Assembly (NCBI GenBank): GCA_002070955.1
Contig: MWEK01000015.1
Span: forward strand, 46,930-110,929
DNA from: Planctomycetes bacterium ADurb.Bin069
GTDB taxonomy: Bacteria > Planctomycetota > UBA8108 > UBA8890 > UBA8898
Reading direction: 5' to 3'
DNA length: 64,000 nucleotides
Below the pieces are notes generated by a model. That model ran no database searches, was not told the origin of the DNA, and worked only from the letters and a program-made list of their open reading frames with translations. Below are positions 35,781-46,837 of the stretch, in pieces; position 1 is the first letter of the stretch; the number at the start of each line of letters is the position of its first letter. The position numbers and the translations under genes were made by a program.

Positions 35781-38700
35781 ATGGCGCCCATGGTTCGACA
35801 TTGCATCTTGTTCGCCATCCTGGCCGGCGCCGCGCCGGGGATCCGCGCGGAGCCTCCGGCCGCGCCGCGCCTGACCGCCGAGCCGAGCGGCCGCGCCGCC
35901 GCGACGGCGGACATCCCGGTGGAAGAGTTCGCTCGGGCGCTCGCGCAGTCCTCCCCGAACGTACGGCAGGCGCGCCTCGGCGTCACGGGCGAGGGCCGGG
36001 CGATCCCACTCATCCTTTTCGCCGATCCGCCCGTCGCGACGGCGGAGGAAGCGGCCCGAAGCGGCAAGCTCCTCGTCCTTCTACTCGGCGGCCTGCGCGG
36101 CGGCGACACCGGCGGGAAGGACGCCTTCCAGGCGCTCCTGAGCGACCTGGCGCGGGATTGCCCGGCGCAGATCAGGGAACGGCTCATCATCGCCGCGGCC
36201 CCGGTTCTCAACACCGACGAGGAGGTCGCGGCCGCCGGCCGACCCGGCCCCGAGGGCGGCGCCCACGCGAACGCACAGCCTCCGGACCGCGACTTCGTGC
36301 GGCTCGAGACTCCCGAGGCGCGGGCCCTGGCGCGGTTTCTGACGGCGTGGAACCCGGCGGTCGTCATCGAGGCGCGCGCGACGGACGGCGGGCGCCGGCG
36401 CCATCCGCTGGCCTACGCGGGCCTGGAACATCCCGCCGCTGATCCCTACCTGGCCGCTTTCGCGCGCGATTCGCTTCTGCCCGCCGTCGCGGCAGCGCTC
36501 CGGGCCGAGAAAGGCATCGAGGCGGTGCGGCGCGGCGGCGCCCCCCGGGAGGGCGCGGGCCGACGCGCCCTCCGGCCGCTTTCCAGCCGCGGGACGGCCT
36601 ATGCGGGACTTCGCAACAGCCTCGCGATTCTCACCGAGGCGAGCACGCGCGCTCCCCGCGAGCTACGCGCGCGGGCCGTGCGCGAGTTCGTCCGCGCGAC
36701 GCTCGCGCACGCCGCGGAACGCGCCGACGAAATTCGCCGGCTCATCGCCGCGGCCGACCGCGCCGTCATCGCCGCGGGCCGGGAGCCCGAATCGGGCAAG
36801 CGCCCCATCCCCCTGCGCGCGCGCCCAGCCGCGGCCCCCGCCGAGGGCGCCCGCGAGGACCGCCTCGAACCCGAGGTCGCGGTGGAGCGCGCCTACGCGT
36901 ACCTCCTGCCCGCCGCCTATACGTCCGCGGCCGAAATCCTCATGCGCCACGGCATCGACGTCGAGGAGCTGCGGGAGGAGGAGGTCGAGCTCGATGTTCA
37001 GGCCTATACCGTGACTTCGGTGGCGCGCGAGGAACGGCGCGGTCCGGACCGCGCCGCGGCGCGGGTCGCGGCCGAGCGGCGCGCCGTCAGCCGCCGCGTC
37101 GATGCGGGAACGTTCTTGGTGCGCTCCGGCCAAAAACTCGGCACCCTGGCGGCGCTGCTGCTCGAGCCGGCGTCCGAAAACGGTCTGGCGGCGCGGGGCT
37201 GCTTCGATGCCGCCCTGGAACCCGGCGCCGAATTCCCTGTCGCGCGGCTCGCGGCGCCGGCGCCCCTCCTTCTTTGCGGGGCCCGGCCGCCTACCGACAT
37301 GCAGGCGCCGCCCAAGCCCCTGACGTTCAAGGAACTCTATGAATCCGACCAGCCGCCCCGCCTGGGCGGCACGCACGCGAGCGGCATGCGCTGGCTGCGC
37401 GACGGCGAGCACTACCTCCACGCCCGCGAGGGGAATCTGTGGAAGATCCAGGCGGCCACGGGCCGCGCCGTCCCGTTCCCCGACCGGCGGGCCATGGCCG
37501 AAGCGCTCGCGCGCCTCCCGTGGATCGGGCGGCGGGACGCGGAGAACCTCGCCGGCCGGACGAATCTGAGCCTCGATCCGCCCGAGCGCGGGGCGCTCTT
37601 CGACTTCGGCGGCGATCTTTACTATTGCGATCTGGCGGGCGCGAAGGCGGTGCGCCTCACGAGTTTTCCCGGCGAGAAGGAATTCCCCGAGTTCAGCCCC
37701 GATGGAAGTTTCGTCGCCTTCGTCAGCGAGAACGATCTCTGGCTAGTGGATATCGCCACGCAGACCCCGCGGCGCCTGACGACCGGCGGCCATGCCAAGC
37801 TCCGGAACGGCAAGGCCGACTGGGTGTACTACGAAGAAGTCTTCCACCGCGTATGGAAGGCGTTCTGGTGGTCGCCCGATTCCCGGCGCCTGGCTTTCCT
37901 CCAGATCGACAGCTCGCCGGCGGCCGAATTCGTCATCGCCAACGACCTTGAATCCCGCCAAGCGGTGGAGTGCGAGGCCTTCCCCAAACCGGGCGAGCCC
38001 GCTCCCCGCGCGCGGGTCGGGATCGTGGATGTGGCGGGCAGCCCTCCGCGGTGGGCGGATCTCTCGGCCTACGATCCCGCCGACATCCTGGTGGCGGGCG
38101 CGGCATGGTCGCGCGGCGGCGATCGTCTCTATTTCTACGTCCAAAACCGCGTCCAGACGTGGCTCGACATCTGCGCCGCGCCCCCCGCGGGCGGCGCCAC
38201 GGCGCGGGTCTTGCGCGATGCGACGGCGGCGTGGATCGAACCGCCCCGGGCCCTGCGCTTCCTGGCGGACGGATCGTTCCTCCTGACGAGCGAGCGCTCG
38301 GGCTGGCAGCACATCTACCACCACGGCCCCGACGGCGCTCTGCGCAAGGCCGTCACGGCGGGCCCGTGGGAAGTGCGGGACGTACTCCACGTCGACGAGA
38401 CCGGCGGGTGGGTTTACTTCACCGGCACGCGCGACAGCCACATCGCCCACAATCTCTATCGCGCCGCGCTGGACGGGAGCGCGATCGAACGGCTCACGCC
38501 GGCTCCGGGCCACCATACAATCGGCATGAGCCCCACCGGCGGCTGCTTCCTCGACACCTGGTCGACCCACGCCCGGCCGGAGCAGGTGGTCCTGCGCCGC
38601 TCGAACGGGGCGCGAGTGCGGACGATCGACGCCAATCCCCTCCACGAGGCCGCGCGCTACCGGCTCGGCGCCGTCGCGCTCCACACCATCGAGGCCCCCG

Positions 38701-39455
38701 GCGGATTCCAACTGGAGGCCATGCTCGTCACCCCGCACGATTTCGACCCCGAGCGGAAGTATCCGGTGTGGTTCTCCACCTACGCCGGTCCCCACTCGCA
38801 GACCGTGTGGGACTCCTGGGGCGGCGGCCGCGCCTGGGAGCGCATGCTCGCCGAGGCGGGCATCATCTCGTTCCTGTGCGACCCGCGCAGCGCCAGCGGC
38901 AAGGGCGCGGTGTCGGCGTGGATCGCCTACCGCCGGCTCGGCCAAGAAGAGCTCAAGGACATCGAGTCCGCCCTCGATTGGTTGAGCGCCCGCCCCTTCG
39001 TCGACAGCGCGCGCATCGGCATCAGCGGCTTCAGCTACGGCGGCTTCATGGCGGCTTACGCCCTGACGCACAGCAAGCGCTTCGCCGCGGGGATCGCCGG
39101 CGCCGCCGTCACCGACTGGCGCGACTACGACAGCATCTACACCGAGCGGTACATGGGGACGCCCCAGGACAACCCCGACGGTTACGCGGCCGCTTCGGTG
39201 GTCGCCGCCGCCGCGAACCTCCACGGGCGGCTCCTCATCATGCACGGCGGCCTGGACGACAACGTGCACGCGCAGCACGCGACGCGCCTCGTCCACGCCC
39301 TCCAGCAAGCGGGCAAGCGCTTCGACCTCATGCTCTATCCCGAGGCGCGCCACGGGATCTGGGGCCTGCACTACCGCCGCGTGCTCTACGAGTTCATCCG
39401 GAGCGCGGCGCGCGGCGCCGACGCGCGGGACGGCGCCCAGTGGCGGCTCGAGTGA
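35781..39455 (+). CDS. Degenerate M14 carboxypeptidase domain fused to DPP-IV-like S9 peptidase
   Basis: A 1224-residue exported protein. After a signal peptide, residues of about 45-330 look like a zinc carboxypeptidase of family M14, but all three zinc ligands are replaced. The HxxE motif reads RGGD (Arg106, Asp109) and the later His is Arg199 in EARATDG. The catalytic-type Glu286 (LTEAST) remains. The rest is a dipeptidyl-peptidase-IV-type S9 enzyme with a beta-propeller, a glutamate motif in WVYYEEVF and a triad of Ser1085 (GFSYGGF), Asp1159 (GLDDNVH) and His1191 (ARHGIWG). It probably removes dipeptides outside the cytoplasm. The M14-like part could be a substrate-binding or structural domain. 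No strong ribosome-binding site is visible. Confidence 0.85.
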   Translation: MAPMVRHCILFAILAGAAPGIRAEPPAAPRLTAEPSGRAAATADIPVEEFARALAQSSPNVRQARLGVTGEGRAIPLILFADPPVATAEEAARSGKLLVLLLGGLRGGDTGGKDAFQALLSDLARDCPAQIRERLIIAAAPVLNTDEEVAAAGRPGPEGGAHANAQPPDRDFVRLETPEARALARFLTAWNPAVVIEARATDGGRRRHPLAYAGLEHPAADPYLAAFARDSLLPAVAAALRAEKGIEAVRRGGAPREGAGRRALRPLSSRGTAYAGLRNSLAILTEASTRAPRELRARAVREFVRATLAHAAERADEIRRLIAAADRAVIAAGREPESGKRPIPLRARPAAAPAEGAREDRLEPEVAVERAYAYLLPAAYTSAAEILMRHGIDVEELREEEVELDVQAYTVTSVAREERRGPDRAAARVAAERRAVSRRVDAGTFLVRSGQKLGTLAALLLEPASENGLAARGCFDAALEPGAEFPVARLAAPAPLLLCGARPPTDMQAPPKPLTFKELYESDQPPRLGGTHASGMRWLRDGEHYLHAREGNLWKIQAATGRAVPFPDRRAMAEALARLPWIGRRDAENLAGRTNLSLDPPERGALFDFGGDLYYCDLAGAKAVRLTSFPGEKEFPEFSPDGSFVAFVSENDLWLVDIATQTPRRLTTGGHAKLRNGKADWVYYEEVFHRVWKAFWWSPDSRRLAFLQIDSSPAAEFVIANDLESRQAVECEAFPKPGEPAPRARVGIVDVAGSPPRWADLSAYDPADILVAGAAWSRGGDRLYFYVQNRVQTWLDICAAPPAGGATARVLRDATAAWIEPPRALRFLADGSFLLTSERSGWQHIYHHGPDGALRKAVTAGPWEVRDVLHVDETGGWVYFTGTRDSHIAHNLYRAALDGSAIERLTPAPGHHTIGMSPTGGCFLDTWSTHARPEQVVLRRSNGARVRTIDANPLHEAARYRLGAVALHTIEAPGGFQLEAMLVTPHDFDPERKYPVWFSTYAGPHSQTVWDSWGGGRAWERMLAEAGIISFLCDPRSASGKGAVSAWIAYRRLGQEELKDIESALDWLSARPFVDSARIGISGFSYGGFMAAYALTHSKRFAAGIAGAAVTDWRDYDSIYTERYMGTPQDNPDGYAAASVVAAAANLHGRLLIMHGGLDDNVHAQHATRLVHALQQAGKRFDLMLYPEARHGIWGLHYRRVLYEFIRSAARGADARDGAQWRLE

Positions 39456-39471
39456 CGGCGGGCGGCGCGCG

Positions 39472-42024
39472 TCACCGGCCTCGATACCGCACGAGAAGGC
39501 TCGCGCCGCGCGCCGGGATGCGCAGCTCCAGGTTCGACATGAGCTCCCGCCCGGTGAGCGTCTGCCGCTCCGTCCGGCGCTCCTCGTCGATCCGCTCCAC
39601 GGTGTAGCTCCCGCCCGGCGCGAGGCCGCGCAGCCGCGCCTCGAGCACCGGATAGGGGCATTCGCGCCGCCGGAAGGCAAGCACAAGGCCGGCGTCCAGG
39701 TCGGCGCGATGGAGCTGCCACGCGGCAAACACTTCCGGTCCCACCGCCGCCCGCGTCAAGGGGTAGAAGTCGCCGTACCAGTACTTCCGGTTCTCCTTCG
39801 CCTCCGCTATCGCGGCGCGGGCCGCGTCCGTGTCGAAGGCGTCGTTCAGGTAATCGAACTGCGTGATCACCCCCCCCGTCGCCGCGCTCCGCAACACGTA
39901 CGCCTTGGGCTCCCAGGCGCAGGACGTGAAGAGCGGCACGTAGAGGCTCAGGCCCAGCGCCTGCGTCTGGTCCCATTCCTCGTGGCCGGGGCCGCAGCCC
40001 GTGTCGCTGCGCCAGAGCGGCGCCGAGCGCATGAGCGTTTCCAGATCGATGCGGCGGCCCCCGCTGGCGCAGTTGTCGATCCAAAGTCCGGGGTGGCGCG
40101 CCCGCAGCGCGTCCCACAGGGCGTAATGCCCCTCGACGTAACGGATCTCCGCCATGCCCTGCCGATCGGGCGCATCGGCGCCGCGCCAAAACGGGAGGGG
40201 GTCGAGGTTGAAGTCGTTCCGGTAGACATCGATGCCGAACTCGCTGATGCGGGCGGACAGAAGATCCGTCATCCATGCCCGCGCCGCGGCATCGCCCAGG
40301 TTGAAAAGCCCGCCCCCCGCGCCGCCGAGGACGAACTCGGGGCGCTCGCGCGCGATCAGGGTGCCCGGCGCCACGCGCTCGGGCTCGAACCACACCAGGA
40401 ACTTCAGGCCCGCGGCGTGACACGCATCGGCCACCGGCTTGAGGCCCCGCGGGAAGGCGCGCGGCTTGCAGAACCAGTTCCCCACCCCGTTGGGGAACCC
40501 GCCCTCGAACCACGCCGCGTCGAACCAGTGCGTGTCGCAGCCCAAGGCCTGCGCCGCCCGCACCGCGCGCAACTGGCCTTCCTCGGTGCTCCACTCGGGC
40601 CGCTTCCAACTGTATCGGTCGAAGCACTGCGATGCCGCCGGCAGGCGCAGCGGACGGCCGTCGAGCCGCGGCGCATACTCGAAAAGGATCAGCCGGCGCA
40701 GCCGATTGTGGGCCGTCACGCGGTCGCCCTTCCACGGCATGACCAGGATGCGCGGCCCGCGGATGCGCTCGCCGGGACGCAGGCGCAGGTGGGTCTTCTC
40801 CATGCCGGCGGCGATCCGCGTCGGCCCGGCCGGCGTGCGCTCCAGGCGCGCGGCCCACTGACCCGACCAGCCGATGGCGACGAGGAGCCCCTCGCCGCCG
40901 TACTGGACGTTGAAGAAGGGGAACACGTGGTTTGAAGACCGCCCCCCCGCCGGCGCGAAGGCGATCGGTTTTCCCACGGCGACCACGGTCTCGCTGGGCA
41001 GAAACGACTGCTCGCCGCACACATCGCCCGTGATCTGGTGGAGGACCACGGGCGTGCGGTGGTAGCCGGTGCGAAGCACCGCGTCCAGGGCTTGGATTTC
41101 CGAGAGGATCGCCGTGTCCGCGGCGCCCGCGTTCTCGAATTCGAGGAGCCATTCCACGGCGGGATAGCGCTTGAAGGCCGCGGCCGTCACTTCCACCCGC
41201 AGGCCGCCGGCCGGATCGGACCAGACCGCCCTGTGAACCACGCGCGCGGGTTCGTCGCGCGTCTCCGCCGTCCGCTTCCAGTCCGCGAGAAGCCGCGCGG
41301 AAGCGACGCCGTCGTAGAGGAACGAAAAGGGCGGCGCGCCCGCCACGATCGGAATCCGGTCGGCGTCGGCCGGCAGTTCCCTGCCGTCCTCCATGAGGAT
41401 CCGCGCGTCGGCCCAATCGGCCTGGTCGTGTCCGACCCCGTCGGCGGTCATGTCGACCTTGAGCGTGATCGACCGCGTTCCGGCGGGCAGGTCCACGGCC
41501 ACCGGCACGGGCTCCTGCCCCCCCTTGAGCGTGGGGGTGCGGAACACTTCCCGGCCGCCGATCTCCACGCTGAACTGCACGCTGCCGCGCCGGCCGCCCG
41601 TGTCGGCGTTATTGTCGATGCCCACCTGCGCCAGAAAGGTCTTCGCGCCGGCGGGCAGCGCGAGCACGATCTCGCTGTCGGCATGCGTGCCCAGGCCGCG
41701 GGCGAAATCCCGCGAGCCGATCCTAAGGGGCGTGTCGATGCAGGACCGCCCGAAGCGCAGGACGCTGTGGTCCTGCCGGCGCACCTCGACGCCCACGCCT
41801 GCCGCCCGCGCCGGCGCGCGGCGCCCCGTGAAGGCCGCGAAGGCCCAGGCGGCCGTCTCCTCCACATCCGCCGGACTCGCCATGATCTCGTCGTCGGGAG
41901 CCGCGCTCGGAATGTCGGCGTCCTCGGCGCCGCGCGCCCCCGCCAGGAGCGCGAGGACACAGAGACAACCCAGTCCATGACGCGCCGTCGCGCGTCTCCG
42001 GATGCCATCGGTTTTTGCGCGCAT
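39472..42024 (-). CDS. Exported alpha-galactosidase (clan GH-D) with N-terminal NPCBM-type domain
   Basis: An 850-residue secreted glycosidase. A signal peptide (core LGCLCVLALLAGA) is followed by an NPCBM-like carbohydrate-binding domain (FARGLGTHADSEIVLALPAG, about 85-220), which is common in planctomycete and other enzymes. A beta-sandwich and a GH36/GH27-type barrel come next. The barrel shows KFLVWFEPERV, the nucleophile region DVYRNDFN, WIDNCASGGRRID and the acid/base region WRSDTG. The C-terminal domain is a small beta-sandwich. The family releases terminal alpha-galactose or related sugars. Its promoter is well formed, and the gene converges on the peptidase gene. The exact substrate is not readable. 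Confidence 0.9.
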   Translation of the reverse strand: MRAKTDGIRRRATARHGLGCLCVLALLAGARGAEDADIPSAAPDDEIMASPADVEETAAWAFAAFTGRRAPARAAGVGVEVRRQDHSVLRFGRSCIDTPLRIGSRDFARGLGTHADSEIVLALPAGAKTFLAQVGIDNNADTGGRRGSVQFSVEIGGREVFRTPTLKGGQEPVPVAVDLPAGTRSITLKVDMTADGVGHDQADWADARILMEDGRELPADADRIPIVAGAPPFSFLYDGVASARLLADWKRTAETRDEPARVVHRAVWSDPAGGLRVEVTAAAFKRYPAVEWLLEFENAGAADTAILSEIQALDAVLRTGYHRTPVVLHQITGDVCGEQSFLPSETVVAVGKPIAFAPAGGRSSNHVFPFFNVQYGGEGLLVAIGWSGQWAARLERTPAGPTRIAAGMEKTHLRLRPGERIRGPRILVMPWKGDRVTAHNRLRRLILFEYAPRLDGRPLRLPAASQCFDRYSWKRPEWSTEEGQLRAVRAAQALGCDTHWFDAAWFEGGFPNGVGNWFCKPRAFPRGLKPVADACHAAGLKFLVWFEPERVAPGTLIARERPEFVLGGAGGGLFNLGDAAARAWMTDLLSARISEFGIDVYRNDFNLDPLPFWRGADAPDRQGMAEIRYVEGHYALWDALRARHPGLWIDNCASGGRRIDLETLMRSAPLWRSDTGCGPGHEEWDQTQALGLSLYVPLFTSCAWEPKAYVLRSAATGGVITQFDYLNDAFDTDAARAAIAEAKENRKYWYGDFYPLTRAAVGPEVFAAWQLHRADLDAGLVLAFRRRECPYPVLEARLRGLAPGGSYTVERIDEERRTERQTLTGRELMSNLELRIPARGASLLVRYRGR

Positions 42025-42080
42025 CGTTCTTCTCCCGGCCTTGCCCGCCGGTTAACGCCGGCTCGGCGTGCCGGAAGTCG

Positions 42081-42109
42081 ATCCTATTCCGGCGCCAAGC
42101 CGCGGTCAA
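42081..42109 (-). promoter_or_regulatory. Sigma-70-like promoter of the alpha-galactosidase gene
   Basis: On the minus strand, TTGACC, a 17-base spacer, then TAGGAT, about 57 bases upstream of the ATG. Confidence 0.6.
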
Positions 42110-42149
42110 CCCGTCGGCGCCCCGGCGCGCGGCCGCATCCCGGAACAAG

Positions 42150-42194
42150 AAAAAACGCGCCGCGAGCGGCCGCCTGCCGGCCGCCCGCGGCGCG
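42150..42194 (-). terminator. Rho-independent terminator of the pyrophosphatase gene
   Basis: On the minus strand, a 17 bp GC-rich stem (one G-U pair) followed by TTTTTT, 22 bases after the stop codon. Confidence 0.85.
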
Positions 42195-42215
42195 CGAGGC
42201 GCTCCCGTGGGCAGG

Positions 42216-44663
<2,448 letters not shown>

Positions 44664-44706
44664 GACGCTCCTTTCTCAAAGCGGATTCGAGGAAAAACAG
44701 CCCACC

Positions 44707-44736
44707 AGGATAGCCCGTGGCTTGAAGCGTTGTCAA
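44707..44736 (-). promoter_or_regulatory. Sigma-70-like promoter of hppA
   Basis: On the minus strand, a consensus -35 TTGACA, an 18-base spacer, then TATCCT. The leader would be about 37 bases. Confidence 0.65.
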
Positions 44737-44878
44737 GGTGAACCGACCCCGGCGCTGCTGCGCGCGCGCCGCGCCGCCGCCTGTCGCTCGGCTCGCTCCC
44801 GAAACGCCGCGGCCGGCGCGATTCCGATTCCAGGCGGCGGCTTCGCACTCGCCGCCTCGGGCGGCCGGCCCGGCAGCC

Positions 44879-44907
44879 TTCCTGGCGCCCGCCGCGGGCC
44901 TTAAGAT
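44879..44907 (+). promoter_or_regulatory. Possible promoter of the beta-helix dockerin gene
   Basis: TTCCTG, a 17-base spacer, then TAAGAT, about 49 bases ahead of the ATG. Confidence 0.4.
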
Positions 44908-44955
44908 GGGTGTTGTTCGAGGATCGACGATGCTCCCGTTCCCCGTGAGGCTGAA

Positions 44956-46809
44956 ATGACGCGGGCCTTCGCGCTCGGGCCGTTCCCCTGCGCGCGGCGC
45001 GCCTTCCGGTTGGCGGCGGTGCTGGCCCTCGGCGCGGCGGCGGCCGGCGCCGCGGAGCGCGCGCTCGACGTGATCGTCCCCGATTCCTGGATTCCCGGCG
45101 TTCCCGTGCTCGTGCGCGTCGAGGTGCGCGGCGCGGACGGCGCCGTCGACCGCACCCTGTGGGATGTCGAGGCGGTTCTCTCGGCCGCGCCGGCGGGCAC
45201 GACGCTCGCGCCCGACCGCGTCACGCTCCGGAACGGCCTCGGCAGCGCGCTCGTGCGGATCGAGACGCCGCCCGACACGGCGGAGATCGTCCTTGACACG
45301 GCGATCGGCGCCCTGGAGGCGGCACGCACCCTCCAAAACCTCGCCGGCCGTCCCCGCATCGAGACGCAGGGCGTCCTGCCCGCCGCCCTGGTGGAGTGGA
45401 GCGGCATCGTGCGCGTGACGGGCGCCCTGACGGTGCCCGCGGGCGGCACGCTGCGCGTCCTGCCCGGCACGCTCGTGCTCATCGATGGCGCGAGCGCCGA
45501 CGGGGCGGGACACTCGATCTCCGTCGCCGGCGCGATCGAGTGCCTCGGCACCCCCGCGCAACCGGTGACCTTCACCGCCCGCGATCCCGCCCTGCCGTGG
45601 GGCGAGGTGCGCCACGACGGCGCGCGGCCTTCGCTCTATCGCTGCACGATCATGACCCGCGGCGGCAACTCGCCGCGGGGCGGCCATACCAATACGGGCC
45701 CGATCCTGAGGGCGACGAACTCCCGGGTGCGCTGCGAGCGCTGCGCCTTCACCGACGCCAAGGGCAAGTCCATGCAGGCCAGCGGCGCCGACCTGGAGTT
45801 TTACGACTGTCTCTTCTCCCGCGCCGCGATGGGGCCGGAGATCGACGGCACGGCGCTCCTTTGGGAGCGCTGCTGGGCCCTGGATTTCCACGGGAAGGAC
45901 GACAACGACGGCATCTACCTCCACCGGCAGCGCGCCGGCCAGACCATTGCGCTGCGGGGCTGCGTCGTGGCGTCGGGCGACGACGATGCCGTGGACACCC
46001 TCGGCGCGGAGGTCCTGATCGAGGACTGCATCCTCAGGGACTTCGCCAACCCCGCCGAGGACAGCAAGGGCCTCAGCGTGCTGGAGGGCGCCGTCGATGT
46101 GCGGCGGACGCTCATCGTCAACTGCAAGGTCGGGGTGTCCGCCAAGATCAGGCGCGCCGGCAACCAGGCCATCGTCCGCATCGATCGCTCGACGATCCTG
46201 GGCAACGAGGTCGCCGTGCAAGCCTACGACAAGTACGGCGTCGCCGAGGCGGACATTTTTTATTATGCGTCCAACTCGATCCTCAGGGCCGCCGATGCGA
46301 TCTACACCGACTACCGGCCCGAGGACCTGCGGGTCTCGTACTGCGACGTGTCGGAGGAGTGGCCCGGCGCCGGCAACATCGCCGCGGACCCGCTCTTCGT
46401 CGATCCGGCGGCGGGGGATTTCACGCTGCGGGCGGACTCTCCGTGCATCGACGCCGGCGATCCCGCCGCGCCGCCGGACCCGGACGGTTCGCGCGCCGAC
46501 ATGGGCTGCTTCCCCTTCACCCGCGCCGACCCGCCTCCGCCCCGATTCATCCGCGGCGCCGTGAAGGGCCGCGCGGCCGTCGATCTCTCCGACGCGGTCG
46601 CGCTTCTTCTCCACCTCTTCGCGGGACGCCCGATCCCCTGCGCCAAGGCCGCGGACGCCAACGACAGCGGCACGCTGGACATCGCCGATGCGGCGCGGCT
46701 CCTGGACTACCTCTTCGCGGGCGGCCCGGCGCTGCCCGCCCCCGCGGGGGCCTGCGGAACGGACCCCACCGAGGACCCGCTGGACTGCCGCGTGTCTCCC
46801 TGCCCGTGA
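44956..46809 (+). CDS. Exported right-handed beta-helix protein with dockerin
   Basis: A 617-residue secreted protein. A signal peptide (core LAAVLALGAAAAGA) and a beta-sandwich of about 90 residues precede a right-handed parallel beta-helix (about 140-500). The helix has repeated coils such as LRGCVVASGDDDAVDT, VLIEDCILRDF and DVRRTLIVNCKVGV. The helix ends with the FVDPAAGDFTLRADSPCIDAG motif that often caps such proteins. A dockerin-like pair (AVDLSDAVALLLHLF, then NDSGTLDIADAARLLDYLF) and a cysteine tail (CGTDPTEDPLDC...CP) finish it. The first EF loop is shortened. Beta-helix proteins of this type bind or cleave polysaccharides; no lyase active site is assigned. GTGAGG precedes the start. 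Confidence 0.85.
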   Translation: MTRAFALGPFPCARRAFRLAAVLALGAAAAGAAERALDVIVPDSWIPGVPVLVRVEVRGADGAVDRTLWDVEAVLSAAPAGTTLAPDRVTLRNGLGSALVRIETPPDTAEIVLDTAIGALEAARTLQNLAGRPRIETQGVLPAALVEWSGIVRVTGALTVPAGGTLRVLPGTLVLIDGASADGAGHSISVAGAIECLGTPAQPVTFTARDPALPWGEVRHDGARPSLYRCTIMTRGGNSPRGGHTNTGPILRATNSRVRCERCAFTDAKGKSMQASGADLEFYDCLFSRAAMGPEIDGTALLWERCWALDFHGKDDNDGIYLHRQRAGQTIALRGCVVASGDDDAVDTLGAEVLIEDCILRDFANPAEDSKGLSVLEGAVDVRRTLIVNCKVGVSAKIRRAGNQAIVRIDRSTILGNEVAVQAYDKYGVAEADIFYYASNSILRAADAIYTDYRPEDLRVSYCDVSEEWPGAGNIAADPLFVDPAAGDFTLRADSPCIDAGDPAAPPDPDGSRADMGCFPFTRADPPPPRFIRGAVKGRAAVDLSDAVALLLHLFAGRPIPCAKAADANDSGTLDIADAARLLDYLFAGGPALPAPAGACGTDPTEDPLDCRVSPCP

Positions 46810-46837
46810 CGCCGGCGAATTGTGCCGCCCGGGCGCT

